Assembly (NCBI GenBank): GCA_013396655.1
Contig: WBMV01008590.1
Location: 62,001 to 126,000, forward strand
DNA from: Campylorhamphus procurvoides
Lineage: Eukaryota; Chordata; Aves; Passeriformes; Dendrocolaptidae
DNA length: 64,000 nt
Reading direction: 5' to 3'
Positions 26,916 to 40,076 of this stretch are shown piece by piece (position 1 is the first letter of the stretch; each line of letters opens with the position of its first letter). The notes beneath the pieces were generated by a model. The model saw only the letters and a list, made by a program, of their open reading frames with translations, searched no databases and was not told where the DNA came from. The translations under genes and the position numbers were made by a program.

Positions 26916-27486
26916 TGTCCTGGTTTTGGCTGGAGTAGGTTTAATTTACTTCATAGTGGCTAGTATGGATCTGTGTTTTGGATTTATGCTGAACATAGGA
27001 TAATTATTATTGCTGAGCAGGGCTTGCACAGAGCCAAGGCCTTTTCTGCTTTTCATATTGCCATGCTGGCAAGGAAGTTGGGGGTGTATGGGAGGCTGGG
27101 AGGAGACACAGTTGGGACAAGTGACCCAGGCTGACCCAAGCATATGATTCCATAGCATATGACATCATGCTCAGTATATAAATGTGGGCAGAAGAAGGAG
27201 GAAGTGGGTGGAGCGTTTGGAGTGATGGTGTTTGTCTTCCCAAGTCACTGTTATGTGTGATGGGGCCTGCTCTCCCAGGGATGCCTGAACACCTGCCTGC
27301 CCGACTAAGCAGCTTGTTTTGCTTTGCTTGTGTCCACAGCTTTTGCTTTCCTGTTAAACTGTCTTTATTTCAACCCATGAGTTCTCTAGCTTTTACCCTT
27401 CTGACTCTCTCTCTAATCCTGCTGGCCGGGGAGTTGAGCAAGTGGCTGCATGGGGCTAGGTCACTGGCTGGGGTCTAACCACAAGG
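26916..27486 (+). mobile_element. ERVL-type solo LTR
   Basis: A 571-bp solo long terminal repeat of an avian endogenous retrovirus (ERVL class) starts with TGTCCTGGTTTTGGCTGG. It follows the family order: GAGCCAAGGCCTTTTCTGC near 27030, the TATA box TATATAAAT at 27175-27183, the CTTCCCAAG phrase near 27236, and TTAAACTGTCTTTATTTCAA near 27354, where the poly(A) signal normally lies. It ends in a GGGTCTAACCACA motif near 27470-27483. The last bases are AGG where CA is expected, so the end has mutated. No gag, pol or env sequence adjoins it, which indicates recombination between the original two LTRs. The overlapping open frames are not genes. Confidence 0.92.
27175..27183 (+). promoter_or_regulatory. 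LTR TATA box
   Basis: TATATAAAT within the solo LTR sits where the family's promoter lies. Whether it still drives transcription cannot be told from sequence. Confidence 0.6.
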
Positions 27487-27491
27487 ATTAG
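27487..27491. repeat. Target-site duplication, right copy
   Basis: ATTAG, matching 26911-26915, follows the right end of the LTR. Confidence 0.7.
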
Positions 27492-30400
27492 TCTCATGCT
27501 TGTACAGTTTTAATACTTCAAGTATGCATCAGGAAGCTATGCTTTTGTAAATCTCTTGCACTTCTTTTTGGCTCTGCTGATGTATCATCTTCCTCATCTG
27601 CAGATGACCGTAGGATTCCCTTTGACAAAGTCTATTAATTGTGAAATATCTTTTGACATTAAATTTGCTCTCTCTCTTAGCTCTTTTCTATCATGGCCTG
27701 ATCTTGCATATCTGAAATTGCCCCTAGAAGTGCATTCTATAGCATGTTTCACAGAAATTCAAAAATACTTTGTAAATATTAAACCATAAGCTAATTTCAG
27801 ACTCTTGACGAAACTGGAGAGTATTTATAAGCAATCTTATTTCCCAGACTGTGCTGCATGAATAAGAAAACCAAAAATTATGTAGCAGACAATGTAAGAA
27901 AAGAGCTTCATCAGGAACTAAAGAATTCTGCCTCTGAATATAGCTGCAGGAAGAACGTAAATCAACAGTACATTAAAACTTGTATTTTCTCTGATGTGGG
28001 ATCCTTTGAGACCTTGGGTGATCAAGCAACTTGACTTGGAGCCCTTATTCCAGAAGTCAGTGCTCATTAGACATATATCAGGTGACAGGCTTGGTGTTGA
28101 ACAAAGACTGTGGTAAATGTACAGCAGCCAGCACAGTCACTAGCAGTATTTTGGGTTTCTTGGAGTTTGCCAGTCAAACACTCAACCTGCCTACCAGAGC
28201 ATGTAAAATTTAGAGAGAGATCAGAGCATGAGATGGTATTGCTGGAGGCTGTAAGGAGCAGGCTGTATTTTTGTCGTATCTTTGAAAGGTTTCTCAAACT
28301 GCAAGTTTGTCACATTGTCCTGCAGTTTGTGGCTATTGAATATGAAAACTGAAAATATAGTGGGGATTGCAGCTTTCCATCATCAAACTATTGATTTATT
28401 TTTTTTTTAATTAAAAAAACCCAACAAAATACACACAAAGAGGTTCAACATCTGGCCAAGTTGTCATTGCCATTTCTGTATAATTTTGGAAATTCCCCAT
28501 AACTCTGGATTTGAATTGAAGGAGAAAAAAGTACTGTGTATATTGAAGCCTGCTAAGAGCCCACTGTAAGAGCCACTATCAAACATCAAGCAGTTTAGGT
28601 CATAGACTCTTTCTAGTGCCAGGATACATGCAGGATCTTTCTTTTCTGCCGTTGATTAATGCCATTAATACCTTCCTTCCCTGCTGCCACAGTGGCAGCA
28701 GGTATATGACTGAGACATACTTTCCTGCGCCTGACCTTTCCTCTTTTCCTAGGGATCTGTCATGTAATAGAAGAAAAACAAACTGACATATAAGGAGCTT
28801 AATAGGTCAAACTTCCCTAATACCAGTTCAAGGAAAGAAAGAAAGATTTCCCTTTAAAACAATGCATAAAGAACCACTGTGCTTATTTGATACATTCTGC
28901 CTTCCATCTGATAACTGTCCCATAGGAGATGAGGAAACTAAACACTGCAAGAACCTGTCCCTACAGTTCACTCTTCTGGGCATTTTTAAACTTGTTTCAG
29001 AGTACTTTTTAGTCAGTTCTTAAAAAAATCTTGAAGAAATACTGTAGTGATTTTAATATTGAAAAAAAAATCATTAGAATAAGGGGACCAAAAATCTGGT
29101 TCTGCTACCTTCAATATGCTTTTCTACAATCTTACTTCTTATGGAAGAAGTAATAGACAGCTATCGAAACGGTTGTGTTATAAAAAGTCAGAATATTCAC
29201 AGAATAACAGCCCAAGAATATTATGGTATATTAAGACAGCATATGAAACAGCTCTCATTTACATACAGATCTTCTTACCCTTCCTACACGTAACTGAGAA
29301 TAAGGTTCAACACAGGTTTTTCTCCTGCCATACCATGCTGATATCATCACACGCTCGCTACCACTGTTTCTTAAGGCCAAGGAACAGTTTTGATAAATCA
29401 AAATAAGAATGCAAAAATTGAGAAGGCTGCCCAAAAGGTTCAATTTCTTTAGTGTTCCAACAACAACAAAATTAATTTCTTCCTAAATCTACTTATATTT
29501 CTTAACGAAACTTAACTGGAAAGTGGTGTGAAGCCCTCATTGTTTATTTTATTATATTCATTCACCTCTTTATATAAAGGAGTTCTGAGATGCTTAAATA
29601 AAATTAAGTAGTGAGTAGAGTAGAGTAATCATATGTTGCAGGGGATAGACAGAAAAATAGTGATGCTTTATCCTGGAGAAAGTGCTCAGCATGACAGAAG
29701 TGATCACTTACCATTTTGATGAACCATTAAAGAAATTACAAGGAAAGCTTATTATTCACTTGTTTAAAAAATGGCATTCTAAATTCGTGGCACAGAACAT
29801 AAACAAAGGAAAAGGTCACTTGAGGTTTTCTGTGTCATACCTTAACTGTGAGTTGTGGGGTTCAGGGCTTGGGGTTTTTGTTTGGTTTTATGTTTTGGTT
29901 TGGTTTGGGTTTTTTTAATGAAGCAGATGAGGCTTGTCCCTCAATGCTTTCATGACTGGATTCACACTTAAATCAATCATATTTGTATAATTGTGTATAT
30001 TTTATATATAGGCCACCTGCACATTTCTCTTCCTCTTGAGACTATTAGGTGAACAGCAGGGACTATATCTGTCTGAGTAAGTGTAGGAGGAGGTAGGGTT
30101 ATTCTCTGAAGTTTAAATCTCTACTTGCATTACCATACTGCTTCATCCCCAGCTTTTTGAGATTTTTCAGCTTTACTAGAAGTAATTTATAGCAGTCCAC
30201 TGTATAAACTCTTTCTTTCCTAGATCCTATTTAAAGTGTCCTTTTGCTTCTTTTCCTCTATTCTTCTTGCCCATGGTAGCATGAAAGTATTTGAAGATGA
30301 TGAAGTGGAATGTTTGATCTTTTTGCTGTGTTTCTGCATGGACACAGTGCATTATCTTGTGTGTCACTAGATAATACCTGGGGGGAAAAAAAGGCCTTGA

Positions 30401-31680
30401 AAATATAAAAATAATCATATACGAAAAGATTTCATTTTGCCCCATTGCCTCTGAACAAACTTAAACAGCTGCTGATAGCTCAAGAAAACTTTGAAAAATG
30501 TTCTTTTTAGAAACTACTGTAATATATCATATTTTCTGTATATTTCACTTCTCTTATTCTTTCTTTCTGAAGACATTTGCATGAGAATGAGATCATTCTT
30601 TCCACTATTTTGCTGACTGTGGCTGTCATTGCTCTAAAAATTTGGTTGTCTGCTTGTACAAGACATCTGGCAGAGCTTGTGACTTTTCAACACTTGTAAA
30701 GCTTCTAGATAGTCAAAGAGGTCAGGGAGGAGGAAGTTTATGTCTTGTTCCTGCAGGTTAGTGAAGTGCAGAGCCCACTGCAGTTCCCAAAACAATTACA
30801 CTTTATGAACTAGACCTGGCTATCTGGACTTTTCACAGTTTGATGGAGACAAGCTCCTCCGAAGTCCTTGTGGGGCTTACTTCTGAGTGCACTCTCTAAG
30901 CCCCTAGGCTAATGCAGCATAGCACTTACTCTCCTAGTTAATTCCCAGCATGCTGATTAGCTCTTGTAGATCTGGGCCAAACACACTGTCTCATGCAAGA
31001 CTGAGCACTGACTGTAATAATAAAACTGTGAACTTCCCACTGTCAAGTGTTGAAATCTCTGATATGCATGGAAAGTTCTACCTTAACTTCATTTGTTTGT
31101 GACTCTCTGTATTTTCTGGTTGACAAACAAAAGGACTGAGAAACCTTAAGAAAGGCTGCTCCCTTGTGGTTTTTCTAGCTAGGTAAGAATATAGACTTCT
31201 CATAAAATCAGATATGCATTTTTAGTTCAAATTTTTAATCTCAGAAAAAGCCTTGATGGTAAATGCATTAGAGTAGTCAGGAGTACATGTGATGCTCCTA
31301 GGTGTCCAAATACTTTAGCAGTTCTCCCAGGAGTAAACCCTTGAACAAACAATTAAGTCAGTTATCTAAACCGAACAGCATCCGCTCAAGCAAAATAGGA
31401 CATCTAAGCCTTCTTACCTTTGTCATATCCAGGGAGAAACTTCACTGTAATTCAAGGGAAGATTCCTAGAAAGCAGCTGCCAGGTTCTGGACCCAGTCAG
31501 GCCACAGGAAGGGTGAATTCACACAGCTGCCATATCACTGGCAGAGCCCTCTCCCAGGGCACACCAGGGCTTCCAGGCACAAGCTAGAGCCTCAAGCCTT
31601 ATGTGGCTGTGCAGACAGTGAGGCTGGGCAGCACAGCAAAAATGCGGGCAAAAGGATCCATTTAAGGTGAGAAGGTTAGA
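27492..31680. other. AT-rich unique DNA, no gene recognised
   Basis: No gene is recognised. A 21-bp palindrome at 28681-28701 and a G/T-rich GGTTT-like stretch at 29861-29915 are the only structures noted. The last 240 bases (about 31440-31680) are clearly richer in GC and may be the remains of an old element that I cannot name. Confidence 0.5.
28681..28701. repeat. Perfect 21-bp palindrome
   Basis: CTGCTGCCAC, a single A, then GTGGCAGCAG gives two exact 10-bp arms. No flanking feature explains it. Confidence 0.8.
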
Positions 31681-32432
31681 AAGAGAAGAACCTAACCAAG
31701 TTCAACAATGGGAAATTGCAGGCTGCTGCACATGGGGAGGAATAACCCAACACACTAGTACAGGTTACAGGGTGACCTGTTGGAAAGCAGCTCTGTGGAG
31801 AAGGACCTGGAGATCCTGGTAGACAACAAGCTCTCAGTGTGTGTCCTCGTGGCCAAGATTGTATCCTGGGCTGCATTGGGAAGATCATTGCTAGCACGTC
31901 ACAGGAGGTGATCTGGACCCTCTAGACAGCCCTGGTGAGGCCACACCTGGAGTGGTGTGCAGTTCTGGGTTCCTCAGTGCAATAGACATGGAGGTCCTGG
32001 AGCAAGTCTACTGAAGGTCTACAAAGATGATTAGGGGACTAGAACAACTCTGTTATGAGTAAAGGCTGATGGAACTGGGCTGTTTTGCCTGGAGAAGAGA
32101 CAACTGAGAGGGCATATTATCAAGGAGTACAATTATTTTAAGGATAGGTGTCAAGAAATGGGGCCGAGCTCTTTTCAGTTCAACCCAGTGACAGGACAAG
32201 GGGCAATGGGCACAAACTGAATCACATGAAGGGTGAACAGTTTGAAGGTGACATAGGACAGGAACAGGCAGCTCAGAAAGGTTGTGGAGCCTTCTTTCCT
32301 GAATATACTCACAATCCACCTGGATGCGAACCTGTGAAACCTGCTCCAGTTGAACATGATTTAGCAAGAGAGAAGCCTGGATGATATCCAAAGGTCCCTT
32401 CCAACCCCAAGACTTCCCTGATTCTGTGCAAT
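31681..32432 (+). mobile_element. CR1 LINE 3' end, old copy
   Basis: The order GAGAAGAACC...AAGTTCAACAATGGG, CCTGGTGAGGCCACACCTGGAG (near 31930), the GGCTGTTTTGCCTGGAGAAG phrase near 32078, and GGTCCCTTCCAACCCCAAGAC (near 32392), then TGATTCTGTG, follows the CR1 ORF2 C-terminus and 3' UTR on the plus strand. Many substitutions and indels have destroyed all frames, so this is an older CR1 subfamily than the copy at 10.5-12.5 kb. Open frames on either strand inside it are not genes. Confidence 0.88.
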
Positions 32433-33439
32433 ACTTCCAGAGATTGAGAATTAAAGCCCCCCCTCTGAAAACAAAGAAAAACAAAAAGAGGAAAGGAATT
32501 GAATGCTCTGAAATCACTGCCATTTTTGATTAATGTCCTAGGCCCACACAAATTAATTTAGCAAACTATGCTTTCCACATGTAGTGCAAATGCAGTGGCA
32601 TATATCCATGCAGATCAACAAACTAAGTTGTGTAGACTGTGTGAATGTGTGTTAAAACTAATAAGCATACCTGAATTAAATAAACAGTTGGAAACTGCAG
32701 GCTTGGGGACTTCGTAATACCATATGGAGTCTTTCAGATGTAAATTACCAGCTGAAATTCAGCCTGGGTCAGTAAAAATCCAAATTGTTGCATTCTAATA
32801 ATTGTTCAGTGGCCTATATGAAATTAGTTGATTGACATGTCTACAAATTACAAACACAATTGCTGCTTAATAGAGCCTCTCAGGGAGACTGGAAATTTCC
32901 TGGGCATGGAGAATGAACTGCCAATTCATCCTCAAGGTGAACTCTTCATGTCAGGAAGAGGCACCTGGGGGAGGTGTGTAGTGCTACTTTTCATGCTCAG
33001 ACTGTTCTGATTAATTATTATCATTTATTATTTGTACAGTCTTCTACTGCAGTATCACCTTTAGGCTGAAATTTTAGATCATCCACTTTTACCAGCAATG
33101 ACAAACACACAATTCCAACATCAAATCATTTGCACTTAAGAGTCCATCTATAAACTGCTCTGGAAATCTGGCCAGATCCCTTAGTAAAAAGTAAGGTAGG
33201 ATGACTAGGAGATACATGAAATGAGTTTAAGAACTGCCTAAACTTTACAACGAGGTTCTATCGAGGAATTGATTTTCCACTGTGGCAGTGTGCAATGTTT
33301 CCAGAGGTCTAGTATGCCAGTCACTAAAGTGTAAGATGCACTTATAACTCCTACTTTTAGAATTTACTTTCTAGCATGGCAAAGGCTATTTTGGGGTAGA
33401 AATTTCAGATTTTTAATCTCATATTAATCTGGTAGGAAA
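32433..33439. other. Unique DNA between two CR1 copies
   Basis: About 1 kb of AT-rich DNA in which I recognise nothing. Confidence 0.5.
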
Positions 33440-33902
33440 GTGTCCAGGGGGTAAGTCATATGAGGAACTGGTGAAGGGTCTAGAGGGTAAGTCCTACAAG
33501 GAATGGTTGAGGGAACTGGGGTTGTTCAGCCTGAAGAAGAGAAGGCTTAGGAGTGACCTTATGATTCTCTACAACTGCCTGAAAGGAGGTTGTAGCCAGG
33601 TGGGAGTCTGCCTCTCCTCACAGGTAACAATCGGCAGGACAAGAGAACATGGCCTAAAGCTGCACCCCTAAAGGGAAGGGTCAGGTTGGACATTAGGAAG
33701 AATTTCTTCGCAGAAAAGGTTGTCAAGCATTGGACTGGACTGCCCAGGGAGGTGTTGGAAAAACCGTTCCTGGAGCTGTTTGAGGGAAGGACTGGACATG
33801 GCACTTAGTGCTCTGCTCCGGTTGCCATGACGGTGATCAATCAAAGATTGGACTCAGTGACCTCAGAGATCTTTTCTAACCTAGATGATTATGTTATTCT
33901 GA
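33440..33902 (+). mobile_element. CR1 LINE 3' end
   Basis: This is a CR1 3' fragment on the plus strand. The open stretch 33471-33671 encodes CR1 C-terminal phrases ([28 protein letters not shown]) before a stop. GGACATTAGGAAGAATTTCTTC near 33687 and GGACTCAGTGACCTCAGAG near 33850 follow, and a decayed tail ends at 33902. The left edge contains a 36-bp period tandem duplication: GGTAAGTC-containing units start at 33450 and 33486. It is less diverged than the copy at 31.7-32.4 kb. Confidence 0.92.
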
Positions 33903-36900
33903 GAAAAATGGGGAAAAAGATTTTCAGTGTATATGATACACATGTATATGTTTAGAAGGCTTTTGTATATCAATAGACAGATAAAAAAAGCCTATGCTTA
34001 GTTTGGATCACATCAGGATTTCATCAACATAGTAAACACTGTTGAGTTTTAATACAGATTAAAAACATTGCATCATTTCTTTCTCTATTTTTTAAGTTCT
34101 GTGTTCTTTATGTTTAAAACAAACACTGCAAACAAATTATCTTTTTTTCATACCTCTTTTACAAGTTCTTGTGGAGAAAAAAAAAAAAAGCATCCCGTAT
34201 TGGCATCACACTTATATTAATATGTCTCTTACCAATGTGATAAAATATTCACAAAGGTAAGTTCATCTAGTGGGTGATGCAGGATCAGCTGTCACAGGAC
34301 AGATATTACCTCCCTTATTGCATGACAGAATGTGCTCATTGCTTCATCCCACCACTCTAGCTCCCTTAGCTCTTTTGTCGGATCCACCCCAGGGAGCATA
34401 GTCATTACTGGTATGAAACAAAGCAAGAAAAGAAAGGTTGGTATATAATTTTTCCTCAGAACTATCACCTTGGTGAGATGCTTTTGAAACACAAATTAAC
34501 TTCAGCCCTGACAGAACACTGAGAATTTCTGCAACATTATACCTACCAGCATTTTATAAATACTTTACACATCTGAAAGAGATGAAAATGCTTAGATAAA
34601 TGTAAGATGAATGCCCACTCTGGAGCTGGCAGCATATGAAAGTCACCCTTCCCAAGAATGGATGGCATTAACTAAAAGGCAGTCAGGACTCAAGCTTTGC
34701 CTCTCAGTGGAAAGACATTGCTTAAGTAACAGTGAAATATTGCTGGTCAAAGAAGCATGATACCTGCCAAAGAACTCATGTCACACTGCTTCACACTAAA
34801 ACATAAAGCCTAACCCATTTCCTCTCTGTATATGCCAGGCAACATTAATAAATTGCATAAAACTCGCAACTCCTTCAAATGCATGTGGCTTCTTTATTTA
34901 ACACTGCCTTATTTAATAACATAATGATTTGCACCAAAAATTTCTTCTTCTTCTTGTTCATGTATTTTTCTGACCACTAAGCTGTCATTCTTTCACATAG
35001 CTTGGAAAAGAGAAACTCTGTAGCATGGCTTTTTTGTTCTGTTAGTTTATTGTCTCAATTTCTGCTGGTCTTGCTGTCTTTTCTTTTCCAGCAGATCAAC
35101 TAGCTTTCTACACAGAATTATATAAGTTAGAATTTCATTTGTCAAGACCCCCTTTGAGACAATAGATTATTTTATCTGGAATATAATCATAGTTTAGCTT
35201 AAAAAATTTTAAAACCCACCCCATATACTATGCTAAAATGAACCGCTTGTTTATGTTTCTGTAACAGAATTGTTGGAAGAAAATTACAGTTAGTGACAAA
35301 GAGATATGTTACTCTGGAGGTATGCTAATCATCTCAAATTTCTGCTGAAAGTAGCACAAACCAAAATGTAAATGTTGATTTTCAGACTCAAAAAAAAAAA
35401 ATTTGTACCTTACATTTATCAAAATCAAAGCCAGAAAACATTACTTATTTTGGCTAAAATATGGTGGACTGAGAATGGAGATCCACTAAGGCTGGGACTG
35501 CCAATAAATGTATTTCATTCTTACCACTTCCATAAAACAATATTTAGGGGAAGAGGAAATACTTTTCCCCTTTTAATACCGTTTGCAGACAATGCATTTT
35601 TCAATATATACAATCTGTCTTACAGCATATCAGTGCTCTTTATTACATTATTCCAAATACCACTTGCATGTCTTGTACTAGAAAACTTATCATGAAAGGT
35701 ATCTATCTAAAGGTGCAGGTTTGCCTGGGATATACATGCCGCCATAGAGAAAGGTGCATAAATGTGTGTTGTCAAAGACATCTTTGCCCTGCTTAAAGTT
35801 AGATATACAGCTATGGTGATCAACCAAGTCTTTAGCCTAAGTCTTTATTTTCTGCACAGTACTTTTAATGTATTCTCACTCTATATCAGAGATTTCCCCA
35901 AGAAGTAATGTTTTTGGGAAAATCAGGCAACAAAGGAATACTAAGACCTCACTTAGTACATTTTTGTAGAAGAAGGCCTGTTATTATCTCTATAGGTTCC
36001 TATGCTCTGGCTTTGAATTCTGTACTTAAAGAATAGGTATGAAGGGCACTTTTGTTTAGCTGTACTGAAAAACATTTTTTGCCCTCCAATAAAATAATGT
36101 CAATAATGAAAGTCTTCACAATTGCACAAAATAAATAAATAAATAAACCCCTTAACTTATTTTCCCTTTAATTTGCTTTTCTTTTAGATATCTTCTACCA
36201 AAGGCAGTGCTTATTAGGTTTCCCTCTGTCATGAGAAAAATATAACATAAAACTGGAAATTTCAGGTTTGATTTTATTATACTCTTATAGTTTAGGGCTT
36301 CTGCCATATAAGAAGCTGCAATTTTCGATTTACTCAATAAAAGAAATGTATTTGCTTTAAGATATGTTCTCATATTTTACATTTGCTGGCTCATAAGCCA
36401 CCTCAACTTCTTGAAGATGAAAACATAAATTGAAGTACTGAACAAGGTCATTCCTCTGGCAGTCTTACCAAATCCAAATCATGTGGAGAAATTATTACAT
36501 CAGGAGGTAGGACACATTTTTTTACAAAGGAAATTATTTTGTCATTCTTTTTTTAATAGTCTTACATTTATTTTGTTTCACCGCAATAAGGAAAATGTTG
36601 CTTTGACGGGGAAAAAAAGACCTCAGAAAAAAAATGGGTCTGAAGTTAACATAGAAAAATCAAAGCTAATAGGTAGAGATCATTTTGGATTTTAATATCT
36701 ATTCTTTGCTCTGCTGCAATTCTATAATAGCACATTCTGAGGGTAGGCCTGGCAAAACTGTGTATCCAGGTTTTTTAGGGTTCCAACTGGCTATTCTGTC
36801 TCTATTTGCAGAATGTTCAGATCAAATACTCTTCTCCATACAAGTGCTAACAGACCAAGCCTAGTTTGATGTCAGGAAAGATGTGCAAGCTTTCTTTTAA

Positions 36901-37325
36901 AAGGGGCCATGGTATGAGAGGTTCACAGGAATACTGTCAGCTGTAGCAGGAACCATTTCAGTCAAATCTGAGAGTTTCGAAAGCATGTAAGATCTCTCAT
37001 CTGTAGATTCTTCTGCCAAATCAGCTTGAAAGAGAAACCTCATTAGGATGATCTGGTGGCAACAGCATTAACTTCAGGAATCGGTGGTGACACCGGTTTC
37101 CTGCTTGGCCTTTAGGACCATGATTAGATCAGAAAGACCCCGATCCTCACAGGGTTGTGGGTGCTTAAAATCAACCTAACTAGTTCAGTGGCAGTTAAGC
37201 GTCTTATCCTTGTGGAGCTATGTCTTTCTTTATCACATCTCAAGGTGTGTCTCTATCACAGGTTAGAATTAAGACCACTCCAGTTAAATTCAGAAGCCAA
37301 AGCATAAAAGAAACCTGCAACTTCC

Positions 37326-37377
37326 AATAACCATATAACAAGATAACCAATATAACCAATAACCAGATAACCATATG
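37326..37377. repeat. Degenerate ATAACCA-type tandem repeat
   Basis: Units such as AATAACCATAT, AGATAACC, AATATAACC and AATAACC are repeated without strict period. Probably a decayed microsatellite. Confidence 0.6.
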
Positions 37378-40037
37378 ATGGGTAACAGAATAAATTTCTA
37401 GTTCTGTAACTAAAAGTACCTGCACTGGGACCAACCAAACAGCTCTACGTGGTGTTTCTTCTCAGGGTGCTATTAAATCAGTGCTAACTTGTCTTGCAAC
37501 GTGGTCCATATGTATCACGTGTATGGTCTTTCCCATCCATAATGGGAAATCCCATCCAGATTATTTATGTTTCACAAGGATGTTGTGGGGATGAGATATA
37601 CTGATAATTGTGAAACACTGGATGGCTATGATTTTAAGACTAAACCAGTAACCTTCATCAACTTAAAAATTATTATAAAGTAAAAGGACTGGACAAGCCC
37701 TGCAAAATTGTGAAGCTGAGCTGAGAGAATACTGATTAGGAAAAGACCGCCAGGATAAGTTTGTCCAGAAAAAAAAAAAAGTCTTCAGAGAAAATACTTG
37801 TAGCAAATGATAGTTTTGTTAGACTTTGCAGGCTGTTTCTATTCCATAAGGTCAAGAAGGACCATGCAAAAATAAAGCTTTCTTTAAACTCACATGTCAG
37901 AATGAAAAATCCAGTGCAATAGTCATCCATACGTCTTCTCTTGGTTTCTTTCTTAAATGAAGTTCTTACGTCATAGAATGCAAAAGCTAAAATTTGATTC
38001 GTACTACTTCCAAAAGTATTTGTCATTTTTATTATTAAGGCTTTTTCCTTACTGGTTGGTTGGTTTTTGTTTGGTTTCTTATTAGTGAATGTGGAGAGGC
38101 GTTGGTTCTAAAGACAGGTATTCTGAATTAATTCAGTAGTGTCAGACACTGTGCAATTGACAGTGTTTAAGGAAGCATATTACCAGGCTGAACTCAGGTC
38201 TTGACACAGTGCATGGAACAAAGATAATGTAATAATATGCAGAGACTTTCATCCAAGGATCACAAAGCATTAATGGAAGTGTGTAAGTTGGTAATAATAT
38301 TTCTGGTTTACAGCAGAGGAAATTGTGCCTAGATATTTGACCTCTTTTTATTCACACAGAGTATGATTTTCCTGTAGCTGTTGCAAGAGTCACTTACCTA
38401 CTGCTCTGAAGTAGACCAGAGCATTGCTGGAGCTAGAAAATTCATCCTAATGAAAAATAAGAGGCTTCTGACTTTGTTTGAGAAAGGATCCTGAAAGTCT
38501 TTAGCCTCTGGGCCAGAGACTATACAAGGATACCCTAGGCTTAAGTTGGGTTTTATGTCAGCTGTATGGCAAGTGCTTTGGGAGGCACCAATTGGCAAAA
38601 CTGTCACAAATCAAGGGGGATCCCTGACACCCAGACCAGACCCCACTCTCAGTATGGTGAGTCCCAGGGTGCCAGCTGACTCCTACTCCACAGCTGTAGA
38701 CTTCTACTTTCATGCCTCCACAGCAGAATGCAGGGCTCCCTGGGAATCCTGCTTCTAATGTCTTGAAAGAGCACTGAATCTAAATTTCAAAAACATCTTG
38801 AGTTCAAGTAATACATATTCTCTGACCATTTTTTTTTCCCAATGTAAATTTTCAAGTAGTTTTATACCTTTGTGCTCCCCTTGACAAATGTTGATCAAAA
38901 TATCTTGGCACACACATGGATGCCCACAAAATTGATGTGCAGAAGGGCAAGTCTCAATAGAAACATGAAAGATAGGCATATTGGTTACGCCTTCTGATTT
39001 CTCACAGAGATCTGCTGATTCTTTCAGTCTTTATCAAAGAATCAGCCAAGTGCTTTAAAAAGTGTTTGATTAGAAAGGGTTCTTAGTGTGGAGACAATTA
39101 AACACTGCCCTATCTGTTAAAATAATAAGATTTGATAAGAAGTTAGATAATTCTACCCTAGCAGAGGGCTATAACAATTATCTTGTGAAGAGACAAGATT
39201 ATTTCAGAAAGGGGTTGTCTGAAGTTTATGGAAGATACACAAAAGAGAGGCTTATGCAATAAGTTTTGTTCTGAAGTAAAAATATTTTCCAACGGGGAAA
39301 ATTATTGTGGAAAAAAAAACACCCTGACTTTCTGAATGCAGTTTATGTCTTGCAAAGTCTGTGAACCATTTAAACCAAGTTAAGCTTCAAAATTCCTGGG
39401 ATTAAGTTAAATGCTTTATAAATCCTATATATAATTACGCAAAACTTCGAACATATCTGTCTTCTTAATATATCCTGTATGTTGGTAAGATCCCAGGCTG
39501 GGATTTTCTAGACAGTCTAAAGGAATTATGCTCCACATTGTTTTGAAAAATCTAGCGTCAGGTGATTGTACTAAAATTGCCTATTTATACTGGTGATAAG
39601 TAAGCAATATTTTGAAAAAGTTCAGTTTTGTTGAAATATGAATTATTTATATGGTTTTGTAGCAAACTAAAGAAAATTAAGAAACCCAGCAGCAGTGTTC
39701 ACGAGAAGTGGTCTCACCATAATGAAGAGAACAGTGCCTAGGATATTTGAAAGATGACACAGGTTTAAGTGACTCGTATTTCCACCTCTCCCATCCATAA
39801 TGCAAAGAGCTATCAAGTCCCCTTTGATTTGGCAAGAAAAATAGTCTCTCTGCAAACCCTGTGATAAGAGAGAGAAAAAAAAAAGATTGGGTTTTAAATC
39901 CTCTTTCATTGTTCCCTTACAATACAGGAAGTCCTTGCTGATACACACATTCAACTTTGTTTTCTGGTTTCATTGCTTTGTATGTCCAGACAAGGAAATA
40001 GCAGTAATATTTCTACTCTGAAAAAGCTGTGCTTTAG

Positions 40038-40076
40038 ATTTGTTCCTGTCTATCAGGAACAAATTTGTTCCTGTCT
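40038..40076. repeat. Stem-loop plus direct repeat
   Basis: ATTTGTTCCTG (40038-40048) pairs perfectly with 40054-40064 across a 5-nt loop, and the 14-mer starting at 40038 is repeated exactly at 40063-40076. Confidence 0.75.
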
